Below, in pieces: positions 52,846 to 62,340 of a stretch of 64,000 nucleotides of DNA. This DNA is from Aquimarina atlantica (GTDB taxonomy: Bacteria; Bacteroidota; Bacteroidia; Flavobacteriales; Flavobacteriaceae). The notes below the pieces were generated by a model. That model was not told the origin of the DNA and did not search any database. It was given only the letters and a program-made list of their open reading frames with translations. The stretch lies in contig NZ_AQRA01000004.1 of assembly GCF_000626715.1 (NCBI RefSeq), forward strand, positions 186,001-250,000, in the 5' to 3' direction. The stretch's first letter is position 1, and every line of letters begins with the position of its first letter. A program made the translations under genes and the position numbers.

Positions 52846-53199
52846 ATGAGAATTTTAATAGTATTGGGTATTATAACGATTAGTATTATCATCATTCTTA
52901 TTGTTCTTCTAAAAAAACGAAAACCAATATCCAATTGTATTCTTTATAAAAATTATGTTTTAATAAGAGATTCACCTTATTCTGATACTCTAAGCGATTA
53001 TGAAATAATAAAAGAAAAAGATAATCTTAGGTTTAGAACCAAAGAAGGCTATTCTTTATTTATTATAAAAGTAAATTCTGAAGAGAACCAGGAAGTAAAA
53101 TTAATAGGGCTTGCCAGTTATGGTGCCAGAAATGTTGAATTTAATCGGTACATATGTAATTTGGTTAATCAAATTAACAATACAACGAATATTAATTAA
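52846..53199 (+). CDS. Small membrane-anchored protein of unknown function
   Basis: 117 aa from the ATG at 52846; a GTG at 52828 overlapping the previous stop is an alternative. A single hydrophobic helix (about 3-22, ILIVLGIITISIIIILIVLL) is followed by a Lys/Arg anchor and an 85-residue soluble domain. I do not recognise the family. It probably shares a transcript with the acetyltransferase. Confidence 0.5.
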   Translation: MRILIVLGIITISIIIILIVLLKKRKPISNCILYKNYVLIRDSPYSDTLSDYEIIKEKDNLRFRTKEGYSLFIIKVNSEENQEVKLIGLASYGARNVEFNRYICNLVNQINNTTNIN

Positions 53200-53347
53200 G
53201 CACATATTTCATACTTAGAGTTAGTAGATTTTAATTGGAGTATCTCTACACTACCAATTTTCGCGATTTTATCTTCAAATAAAAGTACACATACGGTATA
53301 TGTACCTTTCGCCCCCTATTATTCTTCATTTCCCAGATAATAGCATA

Positions 53348-53355
53348 TACATTTG
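53348..53355 (+). promoter_or_regulatory. -7 box of the secreted ferredoxin-like-domain gene
   Basis: TACATTTG, 40 nt before the start at 53396. Confidence 0.5.
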
Positions 53356-53395
53356 TCTTGTAAAAAAAATTCATTAATTAAAACTGAAAAACTAT

Positions 53396-54094
53396 ATGAA
53401 GCTTTTAAAAATCTCGTTATTAACACTCTTTTTGGCTGTTAATTTTATATCTCTGAATGCGCAATCAAAGACAAAAACATATGCTCTAAAAAAAGGACAC
53501 GTATTTGATATCATTTTTATAAACACCAAACCCGACACTAAACAAAAACTACAGAATTACTTTAAAACTGCATTTCCTGTTGCCGAAAAAATGGGGTACC
53601 ATAGATTACCTGGTGTTGCTATAAAAGGAAATCCGACTCAAGGTAATTATCATCCCGAAAGTATGATTTTTGGATATTGGGATACGCTTAATGGGCGAGA
53701 AAAATTCTTACAGGATATTCAAAAAATAATGCCTGATTTTCATGAAGAAAGAAGAAACATCTGGTCTACATTTGGTCTTACATATTACGAATTAAAACAA
53801 GATCTTTCTTTTAATATTGATCCTGAGAAATTTAATATTGCAACTGCATATTGGCACAAAGACAAATCTTCTTTTCAAAAATTCAAACAAAGGTGGATAC
53901 AAAAAATGAAAAAAGCAGGTGGTCAAACACAAGTTGAGCTTACAGAAGGCGCATCTCCTTTTGGGTATAACTACAATCCAGATTATTTTATTATTACCAC
54001 CTGGGAAAACAAGGCCGCTTTTGAACAATTTTATAAAGAAAATCTAAACATGGATCATAGTTCGGTGAAACATGTGAACCAGTTTCAGATTTAG
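53396..54094 (+). CDS. Secreted protein, possibly two dimeric alpha/beta-barrel domains
   Basis: 232 aa with a signal peptide ending FISLNAQ. Two halves of about 100 residues show a similar pattern of strand, long charged helix and strand (FDIIFINTKPDTKQKLQNYF and FNIATAYWHKDKSSFQKFKQ), suggesting a duplicated ferredoxin-like fold as in NIPSNAP or ABM-type proteins. This is a fold guess only. It has its own promoter and precedes an AraC-type regulator. Confidence 0.55.
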   Translation: MKLLKISLLTLFLAVNFISLNAQSKTKTYALKKGHVFDIIFINTKPDTKQKLQNYFKTAFPVAEKMGYHRLPGVAIKGNPTQGNYHPESMIFGYWDTLNGREKFLQDIQKIMPDFHEERRNIWSTFGLTYYELKQDLSFNIDPEKFNIATAYWHKDKSSFQKFKQRWIQKMKKAGGQTQVELTEGASPFGYNYNPDYFIITTWENKAAFEQFYKENLNMDHSSVKHVNQFQI

Positions 54095-54153
54095 TGACTA
54101 TTTTAGACCTATAAAAAGCAGGTTATTAAAAATAACCTGCTTAATATATCATT

Positions 54154-55260
54154 ATGCAAACACTTTTAAATCAACTCGTATATTTTGGGTATTTCCAGAG
54201 TCTATTTTTACTCTGTATTTATCTTTTTTCTCCAAAAAACAGAAAAAACATTAATGGATATGTTGCTTTTTTGGTCCTGGTTCTTATGATTGGTTTATCG
54301 GGTCGAGTACTTTATATATCAGATATCTTTGGTAAAAACTTTCGGTTGATTGCATTTTCTGAGTTCGCAACACTTTTATTTGGGTCTACAATCTATTTAT
54401 TTACCAAATCTTCTTTATTAAACAAACGCTTTTCGTACCAGGATTTGTTACATTACCTTCCCGGGGTTTTCTATATTATTTTTGTTGTTTTTATATTTAT
54501 GCTTCCTACAGACGAAGTTATTGGAGCAAGAATTAAAAGTGGAGAATTATTTCGTACCATAACTATTTTTATAGGCATTGGGTTGCTCTTCAATATTACA
54601 TATTGGATAATGAGTCTACACTTATTTCTTTCTTTCAGAAAAGAGTTACGTAATGAATTAAGTTATACGGTAAAAACACAGTTTTTTCTTAATTTCCTAA
54701 TTGCAATTGGCATTTGTCTGCTATCCTGGGTGATTGTCTATTTCATTAGTATTTTTGGATTCGAAATGATAGAAAGAAAAGCAAGAGAAACAATTTGGTT
54801 AAGTATAGCCTTAATCATTCTTTTTATCGCTTATTATGGTATGATTTCTCCTGATTTATTTAAAATTGTCCCTGCCCAAGTTCAAAAAAAGTATGCGCAA
54901 TCCAAATTATCGAAATCAGATCTTGATCAGTTACAAGCCAAATTAGATCGGTTAATGATAGAAAAAAAACCGTATCTCAACAGAAAATTATTAAAAGCAG
55001 AACTTGCTGATATGTTGGGAGTAAGTAGCCCCGAAATAGCTCGATTATTGAATGAAAATATTGGTATGAATTTCTTTGAATACATTAATTATCATCGAAT
55101 TAAAGAATTTGTAGAATTAGCACAAACAGATAAAGCAAAAAATTTAACCTTTTTCGGACTGGCTCAGGAAGCAGGTTTTAATTCTAAAACTACATTTAAT
55201 AAATCTTTCAAAAAATTGATGGGAACGTCTCCAAAAGAATATTTTACTTCTCAGCAATAA
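54154..55260 (+). CDS. Membrane-bound AraC-family transcriptional regulator
   Basis: 368 aa. About seven membrane helices fill residues 1-235, followed by a cytoplasmic AraC-type helix-turn-helix pair (about 265-368): LLKAELADMLGVSSPEIARL and the second helix-turn-helix FFGLAQEAGFNSKTTFNKSF, then FKKLMGTSPKEYF. This architecture is common in Bacteroidetes and couples a membrane signal to transcription. Target genes unknown; the flanking secreted proteins are candidates. Confidence 0.86.
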   Translation: MQTLLNQLVYFGYFQSLFLLCIYLFSPKNRKNINGYVAFLVLVLMIGLSGRVLYISDIFGKNFRLIAFSEFATLLFGSTIYLFTKSSLLNKRFSYQDLLHYLPGVFYIIFVVFIFMLPTDEVIGARIKSGELFRTITIFIGIGLLFNITYWIMSLHLFLSFRKELRNELSYTVKTQFFLNFLIAIGICLLSWVIVYFISIFGFEMIERKARETIWLSIALIILFIAYYGMISPDLFKIVPAQVQKKYAQSKLSKSDLDQLQAKLDRLMIEKKPYLNRKLLKAELADMLGVSSPEIARLLNENIGMNFFEYINYHRIKEFVELAQTDKAKNLTFFGLAQEAGFNSKTTFNKSFKKLMGTSPKEYFTSQQ

Positions 55261-55359
55261 ATAATACTACCTATTACTCATTAACATTTAAGAAAATTTT
55301 CAAACTTAATTATTAGATATCTTATATTTTTAGAAGTAAAAACAATAAGGTTTCGTATC

Positions 55360-55815
55360 ATGAAATATATACTTAAAATTGCTTTGGTATCTGGCATTAG
55401 TTTATTAATGTATCAAACAAATGCACAATCCAAACAGGACTCTCTGGATATTAAACAAGTAGCTCTCGACTATCTAGAAGCCCAACACAATGTAAACCCT
55501 AAGCAATTTGAACGTGCTGCTCATCCTAGAATGGTAAAAAGAACCTTTTGGAAAAATAAAGCTACAAACAAAGAATACCTTCGAGAAACGTTTACAGATT
55601 TTATGGTAATTCTCTCTGAGTTCTATAACAGTAATGGAGATAAATTTCCTAAAAACCCAAAAAAAGAGGTCGTCATATTAGATATTTATGACAAGACAGC
55701 TTCTGTAAAACTTATTGCAGATGAATGGATTGACTACATGCATATTGTAAAAATAAACGGTACATGGAAAATTGTAAATGTCTTATGGCAATTTAACGAT
55801 TCGTCCAAACATTAA
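55360..55815 (+). CDS. Secreted NTF2-like protein (lumazine-binding-like)
   Basis: 151 aa with signal peptide ending TNAQ. The single domain (VALDYLEAQHNVNPKQFERA, ends KINGTWKIVNVLWQF) fits the NTF2/SnoaL-type 'putative lumazine-binding' family. No catalytic residues are evident. It is not the same subfamily as the domains in the 44.6-47.9 kb proteins. Confidence 0.72.
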   Translation: MKYILKIALVSGISLLMYQTNAQSKQDSLDIKQVALDYLEAQHNVNPKQFERAAHPRMVKRTFWKNKATNKEYLRETFTDFMVILSEFYNSNGDKFPKNPKKEVVILDIYDKTASVKLIADEWIDYMHIVKINGTWKIVNVLWQFNDSSKH

Positions 55816-55985
55816 CCTGTATTCATCATAAGCTAGCGCTATACTATCTTCGTTAGCCTAACATTAATTAGAAACGAACAGCTCTTTTTTTATTTGTTTT
55901 TATTTTTTTTACCCCGGGTGTAACAATTCACAACTTTCTGCATCAAAGGGGAAAATTAAAATAGAAATACAATAAAAATAGAGAC

Positions 55986-56825
55986 ATGAAAACATTTAGA
56001 ATTACCCTCTTAGCATTAATCATCATTAACCTGGGATTTAGTCAAACATCGGCTATTACAACCAAAATAGTTGGACAAGGAAGTCCTGTGTTATTTTTAC
56101 CTGGCTTTACCACTCCTGGATCAATCTGGAACGAAACTGTAGAACATTTAACTACGAAAAGTGAAGCTCATCTTATTTCTTATGCTGGTTTTAATGGCAA
56201 TCCACCTATTGCGATGCCATGGTATGATACTATTAAAAAAGAATTGATCGCATATATCAAAAATAAAAATCTAACTAATGTAACAATTATAGGCCACAGT
56301 ATGGGCGGAAATTTAGCAGTCGATCTTGCTGCAGCACTACCCGATACAATTACCCAGTTAGTTATTGTAGATGCTATCCCGTGTATGCGAGAATTAATGA
56401 TGCCTGGTGTACCAGAAAGTCAAATACAATACGATAGTCCATATAACAAGCAAATGCTACAGGCAGAAGATACACAGTTTAAACAAACTGCTACCATGAT
56501 GGCACAAAACATGACCAATAATAAAGATAAAGTAGATACTCTAATCAATTGGATTATGGAAGCTGATCGCGAAACCTATGTATATGGATATACCGATTTA
56601 TTGAAGCTTGATTTAAGAAAAGTTCTAAACAAAGTGACTGCAAAAACTTTAATTCTGGGAGCGTCATTTCCTTCTGTAGAAATTGCAAAGTCTAATTATG
56701 AAAAACAATATGCTACTTTAGCAAACAAATCTATAGAAATGGCTTCAGACAGTAAACATTTTATAATGTTTGATCAACCCGAATGGTTTTATACAAAAGT
56801 AAACGCTTTCCTGGCAAATGAGTAA
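55986..56825 (+). CDS. Secreted alpha/beta-hydrolase
   Basis: 279 aa, signal peptide ending NLGFSQ. Oxyanion motif PVLFLPGFTTPGSIW, nucleophile elbow IGHSMGG, and a late DSKHFIMFDQPEWF segment with the catalytic His near the end, as in lipase and haloperoxidase-type hydrolases. The stop overlaps the start of the following sigma gene, suggesting translational coupling of a periplasmic enzyme with a regulatory pair. Confidence 0.85.
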   Translation: MKTFRITLLALIIINLGFSQTSAITTKIVGQGSPVLFLPGFTTPGSIWNETVEHLTTKSEAHLISYAGFNGNPPIAMPWYDTIKKELIAYIKNKNLTNVTIIGHSMGGNLAVDLAAALPDTITQLVIVDAIPCMRELMMPGVPESQIQYDSPYNKQMLQAEDTQFKQTATMMAQNMTNNKDKVDTLINWIMEADRETYVYGYTDLLKLDLRKVLNKVTAKTLILGASFPSVEIAKSNYEKQYATLANKSIEMASDSKHFIMFDQPEWFYTKVNAFLANE

Positions 56826-57312
56826 GAAGAACCAACAGCTTTTTGAGACCGTATATCGCCAGTGCTACCCTATGGTCCAGCAAATGTGCCTCGGTTTTAT
56901 GAAAGGAGATATAGATTTGGCTAATGATCTTTCGCAAGAAGTATTCATTAACATCTGGAATGCTCTCGAAAACTTTAAAGGGCAATCTACGCATAAAACC
57001 TGGGTATATAGAATCACAGTAAATACATGCCTGCAATACATAAGAAAAGAAAAAAAGAAAAAGAGATTATCCTTTGAGAAAATAGAGCATGTTCTGGTTG
57101 ATGAATCACAACATCAGGAAACAGATCAAGAACAAGGGTTATATATAGCCATAGGCCAATTAGAAGAACTGGATAGATTAATTATCATGATGGTGTTAGA
57201 AGGACAGGACTACGAAACTATATCTCATGTCTTAGGTATCAAACCTACCAATGTTAGGGTAAAAATTCACAGAATAAAGAAACGACTTAAAAAAATATTA
57301 AATCATGAGTAA
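56818..57312 (+). CDS. ECF-family RNA polymerase sigma factor
   Basis: 164 aa. Region 2: CLGFMKGDIDLANDLSQEVF then INIWNALENFKG and HKTWVYRITVNTCLQ. Region 4: LEGQDYETISHVLGIKPTNV. It overlaps the upstream hydrolase by 8 nt and the downstream membrane gene by 8 nt, so all three are cotranscribed. Targets unknown. Confidence 0.88.
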   Translation: MSKKNQQLFETVYRQCYPMVQQMCLGFMKGDIDLANDLSQEVFINIWNALENFKGQSTHKTWVYRITVNTCLQYIRKEKKKKRLSFEKIEHVLVDESQHQETDQEQGLYIAIGQLEELDRLIIMMVLEGQDYETISHVLGIKPTNVRVKIHRIKKRLKKILNHE

Positions 57313-57910
57313 TGAATTTGATGAATTGCAACGCAAGTGGCAAAAAGGGAAAAAAGATATCGAGAGTAACTCTGAAATACGGGAAGAAACACTATCTTCT
57401 ATAGCATCGAAGAAAAATTCTAATATCCGTTTTCACTACGGAAATATTATAATACTTTCAATCACTTTACTAGGAATATCTGCCTTTTTCTACTATGTCG
57501 CTCCGGTAAAAGAATTATTAAGTAGAATTGGAGTAGCTTTGATGATAGGAGGATTATTACTAAGAATACTAATCGAATGTGGTAGTGTTCTAAAGTCAAA
57601 AAAGATCGATGTCATAGACGATGTCTTAAAAACAACTAATAATACAATAGCATTTTATAAGTTTAGAAAACGTATTCATGGACCAATCACTATTACCATT
57701 ATTGCATTGTACACCATTGGTTTTTACATGATCACCCCAGAGTTTAGTTTATACTTTACCACATGGCAAATGGTGTTGATTGATGTTTCTTATATTATTG
57801 GTGCTATTATCTTTATTAAGTTCGTTAGAAGTAGTATTCAAAAAGAGATACGAACCCTTTTAGAAATTATCGAATTAAAAAATAAAATTGTTGAAGAAAA
57901 TGAGGTGTAA
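57305..57910 (+). CDS. Polytopic membrane protein, probable partner of the sigma factor
   Basis: 201 aa. A charged cytoplasmic N-terminus of about 50 residues precedes four predicted membrane helices (around 51-70, 80-96, 125-143 and 150-168), with a cytoplasmic tail. It has no classic anti-sigma zinc motif. Overlap with the sigma gene suggests an anti-sigma role. Confidence 0.6.
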   Translation: MSNEFDELQRKWQKGKKDIESNSEIREETLSSIASKKNSNIRFHYGNIIILSITLLGISAFFYYVAPVKELLSRIGVALMIGGLLLRILIECGSVLKSKKIDVIDDVLKTTNNTIAFYKFRKRIHGPITITIIALYTIGFYMITPEFSLYFTTWQMVLIDVSYIIGAIIFIKFVRSSIQKEIRTLLEIIELKNKIVEENEV

Positions 57911-57993
57911 AATCTTCCTTCCTTAACTTTTATTTCAATTTATAAATGCAAAACTGTAACGCTTTTTAGAACCATTCATTGTGCAAAATATAA

Positions 57994-58023
57994 AAAAGGA
58001 GCTAACATATAATAGCTCCTTTT
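57994..58023. terminator. Bidirectional terminator
   Basis: AAAAGGAGCTA (57994-58004) pairs with TAGCTCCTTTT (58013-58023). Serves the convergent genes on both sides. Confidence 0.8.
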
Positions 58024-58047
58024 AAATATAATCAAGTTAGACAACTT

Positions 58048-58989
58048 TTACCAATTAATATTGTGCGTCCATCTATTAGATTCTACATCTCCTGTCATTT
58101 TTTGCTTTATTGTTCCATTAAGGTTTATTTGCCAGATCGGAGTTCCTCCAAGCGATCCAGGATTGTTAAACGTTCTTAATAAAAATGATTTGTGTGAATG
58201 ACAAGAATTTGAGAACCTTAAATTATATGTAGTAGGGTTACCGCTAAAATCAGGGTAGGCCGGTCGGTTAGGGTTCTGTAAATTAGTTAAAAATGAATTG
58301 TCTGTGACATTGACAAATATCTCCCTGTTTTCTCCAGATAATCTCCACGACCCTCTTCTGTGGTTGTATTCTAAATATAACCTTAACCAAAGATTATAAT
58401 TATGTTGGAATCCTGTGATGATATATTCTCCAAAAGCTTGATGAAGGAATCTAAAATTTCTAGCAGAAGGCCCACCATGGTTTACTCCATTTTGACAATT
58501 AATATAACGCTGTTGACGAAACTCCTTAAGCTCCCAGTACGCTCTATTAAGGTTTATTTCAACACTTTTTTCTAAATCTTCATTATCTGTGGAAACAGGT
58601 GTAGCAAATACAGAGCCTACTTTTTCTGATGTAGATTTTCCATTTTTTGCAATACTTTTTTTGATAAAATTTCCGTCTACTAATTCTATAATTTCATTAT
58701 TTAGTTTGAACTGGTTATCTTCATTAAGGATAGCTTGAAGCGCAGGAGAATACACCATATTGTCTTTTTCTACACTGTAAAAAGAAGTAGATTCCAGAGC
58801 CTCAACGTCCATTTTAGCATATTCTGAATATGCTTTATGAAATGCATCCCAATTTTCATAACTGTTAATATCAGCATCTTTGATACTATCGTTTTGTTGG
58901 AGATCACTTTTTACAATTTGTTCCTCTGGTTCACAAGATATGTTTGTTATGCTAATGATCAAGGCAATTAATAAAAATGTTTTTTTCAT
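58048..58989 (-). CDS. Lipoprotein of unknown function
   Basis: 313 aa. Lipoprotein signal MKKTFLLIALIISITNISC then EPEEQ. Residues 20-150 are acidic and helical; the last 150 are richer in Trp, Tyr, Asn and His (GPSARNFRFLHQAFGEYIIT, YNLWLRLYLEYNHRRGSWRL) and look beta-rich. The family is not recognised. The gene is isolated between a terminator and a large gap. Confidence 0.6.
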   Translation of the reverse strand: MKKTFLLIALIISITNISCEPEEQIVKSDLQQNDSIKDADINSYENWDAFHKAYSEYAKMDVEALESTSFYSVEKDNMVYSPALQAILNEDNQFKLNNEIIELVDGNFIKKSIAKNGKSTSEKVGSVFATPVSTDNEDLEKSVEINLNRAYWELKEFRQQRYINCQNGVNHGGPSARNFRFLHQAFGEYIITGFQHNYNLWLRLYLEYNHRRGSWRLSGENREIFVNVTDNSFLTNLQNPNRPAYPDFSGNPTTYNLRFSNSCHSHKSFLLRTFNNPGSLGGTPIWQINLNGTIKQKMTGDVESNRWTHNINW

Positions 58990-59301
58990 AATTAATTAGA
59001 TTTAAAAGTTTATAAAATATTAGTACATCTTAAAAGATGTTGAAGCATGCTTTGTTAGTAGTGTTCTTAACCATTTAAATGTTAATGTTAAAACCATGTG
59101 AATTTCTGTTAAACCTACCCTAATTAAAAAAAGGAAAATTCCTTCATTTTTAGATATTGTGTCTTTTCGCGGTGGATTATATAATGGTTAGAGGAATAGT
59201 ATTGTAGAGTAATTCTCTTCATTTTATAGTAATATAAATATGAAGGTCTTAGTTCTAGAACTAATATATTTTACTCGTAATAACCTTAAATTATTGATAT
59301 A

Positions 59302-59323
59302 ATACCATAAGATTTTATGGTAT
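59302..59323. promoter_or_regulatory. Palindromic operator-like site
   Basis: ATACCATAA, GATT, TTATGGTAT: a perfect 9-bp inverted repeat with a 4-nt centre, in the middle of a gene-free region. Confidence 0.4.
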
Positions 59324-59476
59324 AGTGTAGATGATTTGTTCTTTCCCTACTCTGAGAAAGGAAGCTGTAGCTTAGAGCATCCGTTAAGAAAACGAAGCAT
59401 AAAAACCTTCTCTTATTAACTTCGCAAAAATTAATATTGCAAAACTGTAACAATCTTTAAACAATAGTATCTATAG

Positions 59477-59508
59477 AAAAGAGGATGTTCTTTAGTATCC
59501 TCTTTTTT
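59477..59508 (+). terminator. Orphan terminator
   Basis: AAAAGAGGAT (59477-59486) pairs with ATCCTCTTTT (59497-59506), with T-run. The upstream plus-strand region has no gene, the next gene starts only at 59716. Confidence 0.65.
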
Positions 59509-59715
59509 AAGGAATATAATTATCTATATACTTAAATTAATCATCATCAATCAAACGAACATTATTATATTTTAAAACAGGTAGTACTGCATGTACTACT
59601 TGTTTTATTTTTTTACACATACAATTCTCTTAGTGATATTCACAATACTTAAAAATTATAATTACATTGGTCTTTATAATTAATTGTCGATTGCTATTTA
59701 AAACAAAAAAAATGT

Positions 59716-60528
59716 ATGTACAAAAACATTATTGTCCTTCTTAGCTGTTTCATGATATTATCTTGCAGTAAGAAAAATACAGAGTTAATTCTTTTAGGAA
59801 CTGTTCACCAACCTGTAGAAAATTTTAATTCGGATAGTCTATATAATATCCTGGTCAAAATAAAGCCCGACCTTATCTTATATGAATGTGATTCTTCTTT
59901 TTTTACAACAGATTTTAAATTCAAAAAAACTTGGGATAGCAATGAGAATATTGCTACAATAAAATACATGAACACTTTTGATGTAAAAGTAAGACCATAT
60001 GATTTTACAGGGCGAAATGAGTATAGAATTAAAATAGGTTCAAGGCCAACAGATAGTAAAGCTTTTAAAATGCTAGATAGTTTATATAAAGAAGGAGTAC
60101 TTAATCGGGAAGAAGAAAAAGTTTACAAAGAATTCCTGGTAATAAATGATACCTTAAATTCTTTTGCCTATTTGGGGTCAAAAGCATTTAATAATCTAAA
60201 AACCGATAGTGTATCAAACATCAGACAGGATTTTCAATATAAAAAGCTGGGAAAAATAATGGCTAATATCCCTGCTTTTAAAACTACATATCATAAAAAA
60301 GCAGATGGAGATAGCATTAGCTACCTCGAAGGTTATAAACGAGCATCTGATTTTTGGCAACTTAGGAATAAAACAATGTCAAAAAATATTCTTCATTTCA
60401 CAAAAGAATATAAAGATCAAAGAATTGTAGTTTTAAATGGTTATTTTCATAGATACTATCTAAATGCCTTACTTAGACCTAAACAAAATATAAATGATTT
60501 TACGATAAAAGAATTTCATGAATATTAA
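59716..60528 (+). CDS. TIKI-fold (TraB/ChaN/EreA-like) lipoprotein
   Basis: 270 aa with lipoprotein signal MYKNIIVLLSCFMILSC. Motifs LLGTVHQP at about 27, LILYECDSSF, and RIVVLNGYFHRYYL near the end correspond to the GxxH, Glu and terminal His pattern of the TIKI superfamily. Members include peptidases, esterases and heme-related ChaN; activity here is unknown. Single gene. Confidence 0.68.
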   Translation: MYKNIIVLLSCFMILSCSKKNTELILLGTVHQPVENFNSDSLYNILVKIKPDLILYECDSSFFTTDFKFKKTWDSNENIATIKYMNTFDVKVRPYDFTGRNEYRIKIGSRPTDSKAFKMLDSLYKEGVLNREEEKVYKEFLVINDTLNSFAYLGSKAFNNLKTDSVSNIRQDFQYKKLGKIMANIPAFKTTYHKKADGDSISYLEGYKRASDFWQLRNKTMSKNILHFTKEYKDQRIVVLNGYFHRYYLNALLRPKQNINDFTIKEFHEY

Positions 60529-60591
60529 AAGCATATTATATAAATACATGAGTTTCCTTCATGTTAATATAACTACTCACTAAAAGAATAA

Positions 60592-61464
60592 ATGAAAAGA
60601 ATTGGAGTATTAGGTTTGGGAGCAATAGGTTCTGTAATGTCACGGATATTAGTCGCACATCCTGAAAACGAAATATTCTATTACACCAGAACCCCCAAAT
60701 CAAAAATCAAAATACAATTTCAAGATAAAAAACTAGAAATACCTATTAATTCTGAAAAAGAAAGATCTGAAGAACTCGATTGGTTAATAATATGCTTAAA
60801 AGAATATCATTTTGAAGCTGCCAAAGAACAACTGGCTCAATTAATTGGAGTACATACCAAAGTTGTTGTGATAAGAAACGGTATAGAATTAAAAGCATCT
60901 ATTACACCTTTTACCAAAGGTGAAAATATTTTGGAATGTATGATTGATTGCCCAACTCAACCAATTGAGGATAATTATTACTTGCAATTCTCTAAACCGA
61001 TACTAAAAGTCCAAAAAAGCGAGTTAGCAAAACGATTTAGAGCGCTTTTTGTCAAAAATGATGTACAAATAATAGAAGTGCTAGATTACAAAACCGAAAA
61101 TTGGAAAAAACTAATAGAAAGTTCTGCACTGGGATCCATACTATGCTTAACCGGAAGAACATGCTCTGTTTTTGAAAACCAGGAAGTAGTTGATCTCTTT
61201 AAAAACCTATTGAGAGAAGGAATTGAAGTAGCAAAATCTGATGGAGCTATAATCGAAAGTAGTTTCGAGTCCGAAATATTACATAAAATAACTTCGTACT
61301 CTAAAACAAAAGGAAGCTCAATGCTATCAGATCGGTTAACGGGAAACATCATAGAAGTAAATGCAAAAAACGGGGCAATCGAAAAGGTAGCTTTACAACA
61401 TAAAATTGCAACACCAATTAACGATACTATTTGTAAATTACTCAGGCAAATAAATCAGAATTAA
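60592..61464 (+). CDS. Ketopantoate reductase-family protein
   Basis: 290 aa. NADPH-binding start RIGVLGLGAIGSVMSRIL, and a C-terminal ApbA-like helical domain (ENWKKLIESSALGSILCLTG, SSMLSDRLTGNIIEVNAKNG). It reduces a 2-keto acid; ketopantoate is the textbook substrate but the agmatinase-like neighbour 13 nt downstream suggests it may act elsewhere. Assignment to panE is not claimed. Confidence 0.82.
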   Translation: MKRIGVLGLGAIGSVMSRILVAHPENEIFYYTRTPKSKIKIQFQDKKLEIPINSEKERSEELDWLIICLKEYHFEAAKEQLAQLIGVHTKVVVIRNGIELKASITPFTKGENILECMIDCPTQPIEDNYYLQFSKPILKVQKSELAKRFRALFVKNDVQIIEVLDYKTENWKKLIESSALGSILCLTGRTCSVFENQEVVDLFKNLLREGIEVAKSDGAIIESSFESEILHKITSYSKTKGSSMLSDRLTGNIIEVNAKNGAIEKVALQHKIATPINDTICKLLRQINQN

Positions 61465-61477
61465 TACCTAAAGATAC

Positions 61478-62254
61478 ATGAGTAAAATCGTCATACAAGG
61501 AATACAATTTGATAAAAAATCTTCTTTTCAGCAAGGTCCCAGATTGGCTCCTCCGCTAATTAGAGAAGCATTACACTGCGGTTCTCTTAATTTATTTACC
61601 GAAAACGGAATCACAATCGAAGATTCTAGAATAACCGATAAAGGAGATTTTGATATTTCGGACTATTTCGATATTGAAACCATAACTTCGAATCATTTAG
61701 CATCTGACACAAAAGTTTTTACCCTGGGAGGAGATCATTCTATTACTTTTCCTATCATTAAAGCGCTTCATAAAAAATATCCGAAATTAGATATTTTACA
61801 TATCGATGCACATTCTGATCTATATGATAACTATGAAGGTGATAAATACTCTCACGCATGCCCTTTTGCAAGAATCATGGAAAATGGATTCGCTGCAAGG
61901 TTAGTTCAGGTAGGGATTAGAACATTAAACACACATCAGGCAGAGCAGGCAGAAAAATTTAATATCGAAATTCATCAAATGAAAAATCTCGATATAACCA
62001 AAATATCTCAGTTTGATAATCCTGTATATATCTCACTGGATATGGATGGTTTTGATCCAGCGTATGCGCCCGGAGTTTCGCACCACGAGCCAGGAGGCCT
62101 ATCCTCTAGACAAGTAATAGATTTAATTCATACTATAAAAGGCGAAATTGTTGGTGCCGATATCGTAGAATACAATCCTAACAGAGATTTTCAGAATATG
62201 ACTGCATTTCTGGCAGCCAAAATGATGAAAGAAATTTTGGGAAAGATGTTATAA
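61478..62254 (+). CDS. Ureohydrolase (agmatinase/arginase family)
   Basis: 258 aa. Binuclear Mn ligands are all seen: His87 in GGDHS, Asp110, His112 and Asp114 in DAHSD, Asp188 and Asp190 in SLDMDGFDP. The protein is compact and agmatinase-like, and would release urea from a guanidino compound. The specificity loop cannot be read with confidence. It follows the reductase gene by 13 nt. Confidence 0.87.
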   Translation: MSKIVIQGIQFDKKSSFQQGPRLAPPLIREALHCGSLNLFTENGITIEDSRITDKGDFDISDYFDIETITSNHLASDTKVFTLGGDHSITFPIIKALHKKYPKLDILHIDAHSDLYDNYEGDKYSHACPFARIMENGFAARLVQVGIRTLNTHQAEQAEKFNIEIHQMKNLDITKISQFDNPVYISLDMDGFDPAYAPGVSHHEPGGLSSRQVIDLIHTIKGEIVGADIVEYNPNRDFQNMTAFLAAKMMKEILGKML

Positions 62255-62340
62255 TTAATTACAATATCATAGATTATGCTAACAAATATAGTATTCTATA
62301 CATTATCACAAATTGTATATGTTGATCAAATAAAATTAGA

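Larger units (their letters stand above)
58990..59715. other. 726-bp gene-free region with a palindrome and an orphan terminator
   Basis: No reading frame is supported. It holds the palindrome at 59302-59323 and a terminator-like hairpin at 59477-59506 with no plus-strand gene in front of it, so an unannotated RNA between about 59330 and 59506 is possible. TATTGCAAAACTGTAAC (59426-59442) resembles a stretch at 57946-57961. Confidence 0.5.

Noticed and set aside
59131-59144. AAGGAAAATTCCTT as a terminator
   Set aside because: Six weak pairs and a 2-nt loop make a poor hairpin, and no gene on either strand ends next to it.
59371-59445. tRNA-like sequence (GCTGTAGCTTAGAGC)
   Set aside because: D-arm-like words only; no acceptor stem, anticodon arm or T-arm can be built.
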